Assembly: GCF_032854445.1 (NCBI RefSeq)
Contig: NC_088299.1
Span: 1,525,001-1,589,000, forward strand
Direction of reading: 5' to 3'
DNA length: 64,000 bases
Source: Liolophura sinensis
Taxonomy: Eukaryota; Mollusca; Polyplacophora; Chitonida; Chitonidae
Notes under the pieces: generated by a model
Seen by the model: only the letters and a program-made list of their open reading frames with translations
What the model was told of the DNA's origin: nothing
Database searches by the model: none
Translations under genes and position numbers: made by a program
In this document: piece by piece, positions 42,324 to 53,814 of the stretch
How the letters are laid out: each line of letters begins with the position of its first letter
Numbering within the stretch: position 1 is the first letter of the stretch

Positions 42324-43828
42324 AATGGTTAACCGAGTTTTCGACCACTTATGTCACTTGCTCTTTCCCTACAGCTCTCTCACACTGCGAGTTACCAAGC
42401 AGTACAAACTGCAGTGCAATCTGTTCCTGCGCGGGACCTGGTGCTGTTGTCTTCAATTGATGTAATTTTGCGGTACATGTACAAGGAAATTTCTTTCAAA
42501 CAGCACTGACTGGATGTTCTCTGACACCTGATTGTTGCATCTTGGTTCGTTTTCATCATTTTTCTTCACTAATTTTTGATCGCATTTTTTTTCTGTAGAA
42601 CTGCGCATTCATGCAGGCATATAGACACCGTGCACCTCCACTGTCTGTAAGCCTGCAAATATGTTAGTAGGCCTAGCTATGTCATATGGCTATATCACTT
42701 TAGTTAAACCAAAAGGGTAAAGGGAAATTAGACATTGTTCAGTGATCATAGATGAGCTTTTTCAATCTAATTATACAGAACAGAATCTGCTCTATATCAC
42801 ACCATGGTCAAACAGAGATAGAGTTCTTATGGAGAGTTTTTTTATATGGCAGGAATTGTAGATAACAAGTACAGACCAGACATCATCCTTAGACCTTCTC
42901 TATCCTTCTGTTATTATAAGTATACATGTAAGCGAAGCACACTATAACATTATCGGTTTTACTTCGTAAGATAAAGTTGCTCACGCAGTTGAAAATGAAC
43001 AAATTAAAAAAATAACAAAATTTCATTTCTTCAATATTTACTAGGCCTATATAACAAAGAATAACAAAAAGATCAACAAAACTTATTTCTTAATCAAACA
43101 GATTAATTAAATACCTGCATGTATGATTCATATTTATCTATAACTTGGTAGGCCTATGTATGACCAATGAAATAGACAACTTTTGGCTACTCTACAAGGA
43201 TAGAACTAGATATATTCCAGAGAAGATATCCTTAATTGAGGTAAACTGGCAAAGGGCCGAATTTCGCCAGTTACGTGTGACCAGCTATCACAGAAGTCAT
43301 CTATGCCTGGTTCTACCCTCTATACAGTAGTCCTTTATTCAGTAAAGTCTTCTCACACTGTTGCCTTCCAGAATCCGTTTCCCAGTCGCTGAACAATATT
43401 GGTCTAATTATTTGCCCTAACAAAATTATGCTCATTGATTTCTAAACACCCATCCCCAAAGAGATGACCAGGTTTCGGCCAAGATTGTCAGCAGAATATG
43501 GGAGCCAGGCACCGACTCTGGTCACAGATAACTCTTGCATGGTTATCAGACTAGACTGATTTATACGCTAGCAATTATGGAGAGTACTAGGCAGTTCATT
43601 CACTGAATGATAAATACTTGTTTTTGACAACCCAAGGTTTGTACCTCTATCTCCTGGCATAGATCTGCATCTCCGATTTCCGTGGAGAGTGCTTCCTACA
43701 AAGCATGTCGATCTTCTGCAACTGAAGTCAACATTGTCCACAGCAAAGAAGATATGCATGTACTTGTACTTTTTCAACATGCGTTCAGATACACGTTTAT
43801 GCCAGTTCAAAACTGTCCTGCCGAAAAG
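42324..43828. other. upstream flank of NFS1
   Basis: The 5' flank of NFS1, without a TATA box or strong motif that I can name. The short open frames here have no family resemblance. Confidence 0.5.
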
Positions 43829-44100
43829 ATTTATTTATTTATTTATTTGATTGGTGTTTTACGCCGTACTCAAGAATATTTCACTTATATGACGGCGGCC
43901 AGCATTATGGTGGGTGGAAACCAGGCAGAGCCCGGGGGAAACCTACGACCATCCGCAGGTTGCTGGCAGACCTTCCCACTTACGGCCGGAGAGGAAGCCA
44001 GCATGAGGCTGGACTTGACCTCACAGCGACCGCATTGGTGAGGGGCTCCTGGGTGATTACGCTGCGCTAGCGGGCTAACCGACTGAGCCACGGAGGCCCC
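43829..44100 (-). mobile_element. SINE family A, full length
   Basis: The head GGGGCCTCCGTGGCTCAGTC, B box, core and (AAATA)4 tail are all present and little diverged on the minus strand. I found no target duplication longer than about 6 bases. Confidence 0.95.
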
Positions 44101-44167
44101 GTTGCCGAGTAGAGGCTGAGGGCAGAACTTACATTAAAAGCATCTGTAGTCTATTTTTTAAAATTTT

Positions 44168-44391
44168 GTCAGTCGTCTATATTCAGCTGTCTGTAAAATC
44201 ACTCATACTCGGTACCAAAATTGCCTTTGGTCAGTGACTAATATAAATCTAATTCATAGTGTTAAACTCCATAAAGTTTAATCGTCAGTCGTCTATATTC
44301 AGCTGTCTGTAAAATCACTCATATTCGCTACCAAAACTGCCTTTAGTCAGTGACTAACATAAGTCCAATTCGTAGTGTTAAACTCCATAAA
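44168..44391 (+). repeat. tandem duplication, two copies of about 110 bp, period 116
   Basis: Both copies run from GTCAGTCGTCTATATTCAGC through ctgtctgtaaaatcactcat to GTGTTAAACTCCATAAA. The copies differ by a few substitutions. Confidence 0.92.
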
Positions 44392-45477
44392 CCTGATTTC
44401 AACACCAAAAACTTATTGCCTCAGGCGACGCCATAATTATTCAGAAACAGGTGGCACTACAGAACTGAAGTACATGCTGTGTGGTAGTTGGAAACCGCTA
44501 CAGGTGAAATCTGGCGATCAATTTCATTTAGTTCATGTTTTGGTTTATAACTGCTCGTGTTTAAGTCATTCGTCAAAACCTTCTGCAAATAAAACTGCTT
44601 CAGTCTTATTCCTACTTCGGTTCACAAACCATACAACCTCCTGAGAAATAATCAAACCTCTGCCAGTTCTTTGAAGACTGGAGCTTCCCTATACCATTAG
44701 ATCACAGAAACATTATATATACAGGCATGCTGAAATTAAGCTATTAATCAAAGGTTACTTCAAACTTGAAACCGCCCATGCAAATACCTCTTCATGCTGC
44801 GCACTCCATCTTAACCGGTGTCGTTATTAAATCACCAGGCACCAAAATGTTGGAATCCAATATGTGTTTAATAAAGCCCGTGGACGCAGGCCTCCATTAA
44901 TTTCTGATGTGGTGAAAATATCAGTGAAATTATTGAGAAATCAAAACCTGATAATGGAATTTGTGCTGATATCTAATACCTAATGAAATAATATCTAAAC
45001 AATTAAACACGATTTGTCGTTGTATCTCTCAAACATTGTACTCTTGGATAACGAGGCATTGTCTGGGTGTAAAGTTGTATTATATTAACAATTTTTCGTT
45101 TCATAATTCTTAACACCTGTTTAGATTTATTTTCTCCAGAAACTGTTATGAGTGCAGATCAGTTAGATCACAATTTCGCCCCCATTTGATTCAATATTCA
45201 TACAAGCTCATCTGTATAATTACTTTATGAGTACAACCGCCATTTAGTTTATCCGTTTCTTTCATATAACATATTTAAGTGTTCTTGGAAATTACATCAA
45301 TCTCTCCAGGCAAGACGATTAACAAAATCTGTAACACGCATATGAGTATAGATCAAGGCAGACTTAATTCAGTGACGGATTTGCAATATTCACCTACAAC
45401 AAACGTGGCTCTTAGGCTTTATTATATACCAGCGTGTAGGTACAGCATATAAGTCTAACACACAACACTGCCTATTA

Positions 45478-45908
45478 AATTTATTTATTTATTTGATTGG
45501 TGTTTTACGCCGTACTCACGAATATTTCATTTATACGACGACGGCCATCGTCATGGTGGGAGGAAACCGGGCCGAGCCGGGGGGGAAATCCACGGCCATC
45601 CGTAGGTTGCTGCTAGACCATCTCAATTACGACTGGAGAGGAAGCCACACATCATACGCTTGTATTTTTCTGACACCCTTGATGTATAAGTCAACTATTA
45701 ATATCGAATTCTCACGATGCCAGGGGATACGCCACATTAGACATATTCTGGAAACACGATGTCTCGTAGCCTACCCTTCGCACGTGATGACTAAAATGCA
45801 AAACAGGGTTCTCGTGACATCAGCGGAAACTCCCAACGACCGTATTGATGAGAGGCTCCTGGGGCATTGTGCAGCGCTGCATGGCACGCTAACCAACTCA
45901 GCCGCGGA
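45478..45908 (-). mobile_element. SINE family A split by about 180 bp of foreign sequence
   Basis: 45478-45647 is the tail and core; 45826-45908 is the head. Between them the expected 25 bases around the B box are replaced by about 180 bases of unrelated sequence (45648-45825). It has no clear target duplication. Confidence 0.85.
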
Positions 45909-46423
45909 TTACTAATTCTAAACAGAATTTGGGATAGGCCTACGTTATTCATGCTCATATACATTCGACCTATAGTGTTGTATTCTCCTTTAATTGTGAC
46001 ATGATATATATTCACCGTATCGGTAGGCCATATACACGTGTTGAATAAAGTTCACAAAAGCGGTTATCAAATGGATGTGGCTAGTAGAATGCGGCATATA
46101 AATACAAAACTACATACATGTCCACATCTGAGTAGTGCATTTAACCAGTACCAACTCCTGAAAACACCCTAATGGCAGGATCACTGGCATTCTGTTTGAT
46201 AGTTAGTAAGATACCGGAGTTTTTGAGCACGTCTGAACCATTATGTACAATACTTTTTACGACATGTAGGGTTTAAAGAGATGTCTGATATACTCTAAAA
46301 TGTGGCGTGGAGGATTAACACACATCGGAGACACCTGAAAAGGTTTGACATGTCACACAATGTATCAAAGTGCTAAGCGCATTTAGCAATATTCACGATG
46401 TATCTGTTTCATGACGTTTAATT

Positions 46424-47322
46424 GCTAAACATGATTGGTGTAAACACGTAATCGTTGTTCATTGGTAAGAGGGCATTTGTATGAGCATATCCGAGCTAAA
46501 GATGACACAAATCTAAACATTTATCTACCTAAACATGTAGAATTGCTTCACGGAAAAGTAAGCACATTTTAAGAACACACATAACAGCTAAACATGTCTA
46601 TATGACGATTTTTACGACGCTATAATTTAGTTCAGTTGCTAACCGAACATGTTTAATCTAAACGTGCGTAGGTACCTACACGTTCTGTTTACGCATGCTC
46701 GCCATATAGAAGTGATCTAACTGGAAACGAGGCTTGTCGTCTGATGTCGTATTTTCTTATTGTCTTAATCATTGCGTTATTATATGAACACAGTAACCAC
46801 AGCAAAAACATTGGACATCGGCTGGAGTACAATAGTGGTGTACTATTCAGGTAGAATGGTTGTAAGTGTTTTGAGAGATTTTTGGTACAATTTAGTGTCA
46901 TTTTCGCTAATGGGGTTCACACTCGTTTTTGACGTTATTTACTTCAATGCTTTATATTGCATGGTTAAATGTTGCATACTTTTACAGGCCTTCCTTGAAT
47001 ACTGGTGTGATTGAAGACAATTAATTCAACAGGAGAACAAACCAAGCACCTTTTTACACATGATAAGATAATGGTATGTTAAGAGTGGAAGCTGGTAGTG
47101 CTTGGAGGCTTGCAGTTGCTTTGTACATAGGTGCCAAATACGTTTAGCTTGTCATGTGTTTTGGGGTAAACATGTTTATGATTCCTAGACAAAAAATACT
47201 TTTTGCCCGCCACATGTTTAATGCCTCCACATTTCAACCTAAACACCATTTCTCACTACATGTTTAGCCAACCATGTGCTTAAAACGTGAAGGCAATGAT
47301 TGTGTGCAGCTTTTTGTTTAGG
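46424..47322. mobile_element. candidate DNA-transposon relic with many subterminal CTAAACATGT motifs
   Basis: TAAACATG-type motifs occur at 46426, 46441, 46514, 46530, 46589 and 46659, mainly in forward orientation, and the reverse ACATGTTTA type at 46646, 47170, 47212 and 47258. Dense short motifs near both ends in mirror orientation are typical of hAT-like and related elements. A near-palindrome ACGTGCGTAGGTACCTACAC lies at 46662-46681. No transposase domain is seen, apart from a short Tc1-like end at 46909-46945. Confidence 0.35.
46909..46945 (+). pseudogene. possible Tc1 transposase C-terminal relic
   Basis: The frame reads ANGVHTRF then a stop, nearly the same as ANGGHTRY plus stop at 49476-49502, the usual last residues of Tc1-like transposases. 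Confidence 0.45.
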
Positions 47323-48649
47323 TCCTACACACATATCTTGTGAGAAAAGCTTGTGAGTGTGAGAAAAGCCCTAATCCAGCTCTGGGTGTGCCCAAGTACT
47401 GTGTTAAATTCCTATCCATATACACAGACGTATGTGTAAGGTTCAATACTGAGTGCATAAAGGAAACGACAACAAATAATTTAACCTCATTTATTTCGGA
47501 AGGGATTGAAACAGACATAAACGGCCACAGCAATTTCGCTCTGACGAACTTGGTAAATATGTAAATCCATTTTTAATCTGAAATTCTTGTAATAGGAAGC
47601 CATGGGAGGCGTCATGCTAGGGAAGCCAGAAATATGATGTCGCGCCACCCATATCCCCTGTTCGTATGGCTAATAACAAATCAGAGTTCAGATGACGTCC
47701 GCGGAAAAAGGCATTTGTATACCTACCGTCAACCAAGCTGGACGTTCCAGACCAATAAACGCAAGGCGAATTGTGAAAATAGGACGGAATCATGGAAAGA
47801 GAAGCAGTCGTCAGTTTTCAACGATGTTGGAAAGACGCGAGTTTTGTTCCAGGCGAATTAGTGAATCAGTAATCAAACCGTGCAGTCGAACATGCTAGTA
47901 GGTCAATATACATTGTCCATAAAAATATATGTATGATATATCTCAGTTGCGCTTGGATTGCAGCTGTTCATATATCCATTGTGGCGATGTAATGCAACAC
48001 GATGGATATTTAAGCGGAATTTGACACATCACCAAGCAAAGCGCCAAAGATTCTGGACGCTCTATCCATATTTATTTACAAGAGAATTGTAAAACTTAAG
48101 AAACTTAGAGTGAAAAGGCGTTTGATGGAATAACCTTGACAGACTAGTTTTTGCTGTAATAACGTGTTACCTTGACTTAAATCGTCACACAACACACAGG
48201 ATCTAATAAATGCTACAATGCGAGAAGTGTACTGTCACCACATGCAGGACCCGTGGGTACAGGGGCATACTGCAGTCCAAGTAAGGATAATTTACAGTGT
48301 CAAAATTGAAACTATCCCCCTTGTAAAGTCTACGAGAAAGGAAACCGTTTTTGGTTTTGTACAAATATAGATGTAGGATAAGATGTACCATCGAGGCAAT
48401 CGGTGGTTTCCTTTAAATCCAGCGAAGGTCGATAAATATCTTTCACTGCGTTTGCTATACGAATTGTTCAAAGTTCCCGGGTTACAGAAAAAACTCCCTC
48501 TTGATAGATTAAAATTGATAACATGGCGACACTTGCGATTTCTGAAATGTGCGCGATTTTTCTTACTTGGAGCTATGATATATCGGATATGCGAGATCAG
48601 GGATGTAAAAAGGTTCACCTTTTAAACTTTAAGTGGGATACTTCGTCAA

Positions 48650-48652
<3 letters not shown>

Positions 48653-48706
<54 letters not shown>
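48653..48706. repeat. (AT)27 microsatellite
   Basis: 54 bases of pure AT repeat, able to fold into a hairpin and likely polymorphic. Confidence 0.98.
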
Positions 48707-48708
<2 letters not shown>

Positions 48709-49054
48709 TCCTGGCGGGACATAAAATTTAAATTGCTGAGTCTTTATTACGTGCTCTGATTTCGAACTCCGATATCTAGAGAAACTGAGCGACGGTAACA
48801 ATATTGAACACATGGCTTAACTTTTAGTAAATGTTTGCGACTTTTCCCAGATCACGTCGTTTGACGGCCATTTTTCTTTTTTTTTTTCGAAACCACCGAT
48901 CGCATCTGACTAAAATTTGTTACATTGCTTCAGAGTGAGTAGACATACTTAAATCGTTAAAAAAGGTGTCATTTCCTTATACAAGTAGCTTAGGATTCTA
49001 TTGGGCGCAGGTCATCGGAACTGGCACAATGAGTTTGCATCAACGCAGTGGACG

Positions 49055-49505
49055 GCCGAGTGAGAAAGACTGCTGGGGAGGGCCTTCCGTCATGCTTTTG
49101 GGGTCAGTCAGCTGGGGATGTCACGTTCCGCCTGTAATCTTCCAAAACAATGGACAGGTCACGTGGTAGAGGCGTCACGGCGCAGCGCTGCGTCGATGAA
49201 GTGTTGAGGCCTGTAGTCGTTCCATTATTTGCTCAAAGACGCAATCTTTTTCTACAGCAAGATGATGTAAGAGCCCATCCAGACGAAGAATTGGCTAGCT
49301 GTAAGTCCGGATTTAAATCCTATCGAGCAACTCTGAGATGAAATTGAACGCCGCATTCGCTCATGCAGCCAATTACATTGCAACAACAACAGCGCGTGGC
49401 TGACACAATAACATTTTTCGGAGGTTCATTCGAAGTCTCTTCAACAGCATGGGTAGATGTGCTGCTGTTGTTGACGCTAATGGGGGTCACACTCGTTATT
49501 GACGT
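49055..49505 (+). pseudogene. decayed Tc1-like transposase (3' half)
   Basis: Pieces in different frames read WGGPSVMLLGSVSW, VTAQRCVDEVLRPVVVPLFA, QRRNLFLQQDDVRAH (second catalytic Asp region), PDLNPIEQL followed by an in-frame TGA and DEIERRIR, and finally ANGGHTRY plus stop at 49502. Order and spacing match Tc1-like DD34E transposases. The stop codon in the PDLNPIE region and at least two frame changes show that it is dead. The N-terminal DNA-binding part was not found. Confidence 0.88.
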
Positions 49506-50796
49506 CAATTTTTATTCCATCAGAAAAACAATTCCCAAAAGGCGTGGCTGTTGAACCAAATTAAATGAGTTCTCCCATTTCCATTCACTCATTCAGAAGA
49601 AGAATCAGCACGATATGAGCTTTTAATTGAGTTATTGTCTTGTGTAAGAGAAATATGTTTTAATAAAGGCAACTGGCTCTTACTCATTTGCGGTTTATAC
49701 CATTCTCCCATCCGGGTTTCTTTTGGAATTCAGTATATATATATATAGGGAAACTGACGATCTGGTAACCAGGACAACCACGGAAATAAACAAACGTGTG
49801 TATGTATCAATCCACCAAAATCAAAACTCTAAATGAAAACTAAAACTAAAAATGAAACTTGTCATTCACTGCACAGATATTTTAATGCACTTTTTGAATA
49901 ATTTAAATTACAAATCCGCAATAATACATAAACAAGTTCCTTTAGAGTCAGGTCTGCTTTTAGAATACTATCACACGTGAGTGGTCTATATGCAAAATTT
50001 GTAACACAATATACAGCGTGGTCAAATACTGATCGCTATAGGATTAATACACTCTCTGTAAATCCTGCGCTCTTTATGCACAATCTTTCAGATAAACTCC
50101 TAGTCTGAAAAGAAGAAAACAAATGTACTAATTCAAAACTAATATCATAATATCTAATACAAAGTCACTGAGTTGAATGTCTAGTAGCTCAGCGACACCA
50201 GCGAAAATCCATGCTTGTTGAATGGAAATTTAGCAGATGTGGTAAATTATATCACAGAATATAAACACCATCGGCGCAAGATCTATCAAAGACGTCAGAA
50301 AAACTTAGATGTTAAAGAAAAAACAAGAACGCATAAAATTGAAGAGATAATCTTTTTCTAGATATTTTCTAGATTACATGCACATTTCCATATAACACCG
50401 GTTTGTGAAGCAAAATCTGAATGACGCATACATATGTATTTTCATTGGGATTCAGCACAAGGTAGAAATTTATCAGACCACAGAAGAAATCGGTTAATTC
50501 CAGTATAGAATTGTCAACTTCCTTTGAATCCATGAGCATTTTTTTGTGGAAGACATCCACTATTCATTAATAGGCCATAACAGTGTACCAGATTTAAACC
50601 ACTTTGAAAATAATACTGTTTGTGTTAATTTGAGCAGATAAAAAAACAGTGAAACAGCTACAGTATACACGCGCAGAACGAGAACCCGATTGGTTTGCTT
50701 TAACAAATATAAACTTGCAGAAAAAGTTATTTTTAACCTGCTTCGAGATTCTTAATCTTATGAAAGACCCCATTCCTCAAAACATTTTGATGTTTT

Positions 50797-50925
50797 ACAT
50801 TATTTATTTGATCGTTGTTTAACGCCATATTCAAGAATTTTTCACTTAAAACAATGTCGGTCAGTTTTATGGAGCGCCTGGGGTAAGCCATACACATTTG
50901 GCAAGTTACTGACAAGCTTCACAGC
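50797..50925 (-). mobile_element. SINE family A, old diverged 3' part
   Basis: TTATTTATTTGATCGTTGTT, taacgccatattcaagaatt and TTTCACTTAAAACAATG are in SINE A order on the minus strand. Confidence 0.75.
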
Positions 50926-50999
50926 ATGTCAGTATGCACACCATACTGGTGGGAAATAAGTAGTCTTCAATTAATGTTACACTGATAACTGTGGACTCT

Positions 51000-51125
51000 A
51001 ATCATCACCAATGGCCTATAAGCAGTGAGAGCTGAGGAGTCTTCAAATTCCCTGTGCAAGAAAGCCTCGGGTTTGAACCCACACCTTTCATGCCATAGTG
51101 ATTGACAGTCTAGCACCTTACAAAT
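51000..51125 (-). mobile_element. possible tRNA-headed SINE relic
   Basis: The minus strand contains GGTGTGGGTTCAAACCCGAG, a strong B-box match. It is preceded by gctagactgtcaatcac, a weak A-box region. The family is not identified. Confidence 0.4.
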
Positions 51126-51914
51126 CAGCAAAGGCAAGTTTTGAATATTTTTCCTTTAGAAACCATACCATACACTTTTCCTTACAGAGATAAAAATAGA
51201 TATTTTGATTTTATTACCACTGGGATATTCAGCTAAAATTATCTTTGACTGCACTTTGTCTTTAAACTACACTACATCAGATCCAAGGTTTGATAGGCTT
51301 TCTCATTGTGATCTTCAGGAGAATCTTCAATAAAACTCAAACTGTCCAAAATTTACAAAAAAAAAAAAAAAATCAAATTAAGATCAACATTAGTCGGACA
51401 TAACATGGAATTTTTAAGCTGTAACTGACCTATTTGACCTAAATAATTCCTATTTGTTTCATGTCTTATCATTAAATCTTCTATTGGCCCAATTAAAAGA
51501 CTTCAAGAACACTTTTTGAGTGTGCTTCTATGTGCTGTGGCACAAATAACATTATTAAAATATTCAGAAATGAATTAGTGTTTTTTTCAGGCAATTAATG
51601 TGCGATACTAAAAAGGTAATTAAGCAGGATAGTTTACCACTCTGTTACTATGTGCACAATCACTTTTTGTACCTGTCGATTATCACATATTAATATAATA
51701 GTCACACCTCGTTTAAGAATTTACAAGTCAACAAATGAACAAATATGTCACTTCAAGCTCCTTGTGTTACAAAATAATGTACTAAACCTAATACTAAAAC
51801 TCCTACTGAAAGAATACTGGTTTTTAATATTTGTGTTGAAATACATTGTATTAAAATAAACAAAAACTCACTCATCACCCCCACCACCCACCCAAAAGTA
51901 TTAAAATATTATAG

Positions 51915-51950
51915 TGAGTGAGTGCTTGGGGTTTAACGTCGTACATAACA
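51915..51950 (-). mobile_element. SINE family B tail fragment
   Basis: GAGTGAGTGCTTGGGGTTTA followed by acgtcgtac is the reverse complement of the SINE B 3' end, as in 30124-30160. Confidence 0.75.
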
Positions 51951-53272
51951 ATAAAATATTTTAGATGGAGCTGCTAAATTGATATGAACATGGAACATTT
52001 TGTGAAGAGAGCAAGGAACAATTTTTGTCAATACATGGTGGTCCATACAGGTCTACCATCGTCCACCATTTTCTTTGATAATGGGGAGTGCTGGGTAATC
52101 AGATTCTTATCTAGGTTCTAAGCCTTGACACTCGCACAAGACAATCTAACTTTTTGTTGGTTTGAATAAGTGAGTCTTTCATCTCACAGTGCTGAATACA
52201 ATAAAAACAATATGGCTGCATAAATCACCTCGTACAACAGCCTTTCAAATACAGTTCTCCACAAAACAAAACAATCATTTGGAACATGTTAAAGATTTGT
52301 TATTACCACTGCTTATTTGAGGGTCCGAAATAGCTAAGCTCAAACCCTATTATATATGGGGATCTACATAGGCCTAGATTTGGCCCTGGGCATATGTCCA
52401 GCTTCTGTTCCCATGCATAAGAACTCAAGTCTGAACCTGACACCACTATAGTAAAAGTACATATAGGCAAAAATAACCGACAGGCCATCCTTAGAAAGTT
52501 CTTTGCTGGGGACTATCCAACCCTAAAAAGCAGGTTAAGTTGATAGGGATTCTTTTCTTTTTATTCTCGCTTATGAAAAAGAAGGGGTCTCAAACAAATC
52601 AACGTTGAGAAAAGAAAATTCCATCAAAAGCCATTAAAAACTTTACAAGAGAGCTGTTTTTACCAAGATTGGCCAGGTTACCTCCAACAAACATATTGTT
52701 TTGAATGATGGCCATGAGTAAATAACAGTAACCAAAACTTACCCCTTGAAATTGCAGCTCATCACAATTTGTTCTCCCACTCACAAAGCTTAGATACATT
52801 ACAGTCTAGTAAAACAATGTTCAAATCAGCCAAAGAGCCAAGCATGAATTTATGAGCCACACATCACACTATGACCAAAAAGTTGGTCATTTGTGCTTGC
52901 ACAATCCCATTAGTTATTGAGGCAATTGAGTGAACCCAGGACTGAAGATTCATTTTCATTTGGTTCAGCAGTTCTGGAGATGTAATGTAAAGTAAAAATC
53001 AGAGATAGATAAAAGGTCAGTGTTTACAACACTTACCTATGTTCTGTTAATCCACCAGTAAGTCTAAGTCAAGTTCTCTTCACTCTTGTTCCCTGCTCTA
53101 GCTACTTGTGGAGCCTTGGTGACAAAAAGAGGTTGACAATGCTTGTGTGACAATGCAATGTCTTATGTTAAAATCATTTATGAAGATATTCTGTAATGGA
53201 CTGACAGGCAGATGGACACGGTAATGACAATACATCCAAAGATGACAGCAAGGAAAAAATCACAAGTTCAAG

Positions 53273-53278
53273 TTTATT
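53273..53278 (-). terminator. candidate poly(A) signal of PDP1
   Basis: AATAAA on the minus strand about 540 bases after the PDP1 stop codon. Other weaker signals cannot be ruled out. Confidence 0.3.
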
Positions 53279-53814
53279 AATTTTACCAGAGTGTTAATAA
53301 CAAACTAAATCATTCTCAAATGAAATTGATGTATCTAAAAATACACAACAGAATATTATGAATGAGGTGGCTTTCAAAAACACACCATGTCAAAACACCA
53401 CCTGTATTTACTGACTGTTTCTGTACTAGTAATTCAGAGAAAGAATGGATGTAAAAATTGTAAACAGCTAGGCAACACCAATATACTGCCGTGTTTTACA
53501 ATGGGCGAGCCAATTATGAAAATGGAATAAAGATAAATCTGAAAATCTACCTTTTCTTTTGTCCAATTTCCATCTTTTGATGCTTTTTCTAGGCCTTCTG
53601 ATCATGCAAAAATGTCAGGAAAAACTGCCAGGATAAATTCACATTTTCCACAAACTGAATGATTTTCAAATTTTCTACTTTTTATACCTCGCTCCAACAC
53701 TGAAAAAAGATTATTCTTCCCATAAAACAATTAAAATTGGTGTGGCCTTTAAATGCATAAATCTTTATCTTTGGTGAAAGGTTTTTCATGCAAATCCAAC
53801 TTTAGCTTTTCATT

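Larger units (their letters stand above)
49560..53272. other. spacer sequence
   Basis: AT-rich sequence. It holds one diverged SINE A (50797-50925), a tRNA-like SINE piece (51000-51125) and a SINE B tail (51915-51950). I see no gene. Confidence 0.55.
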
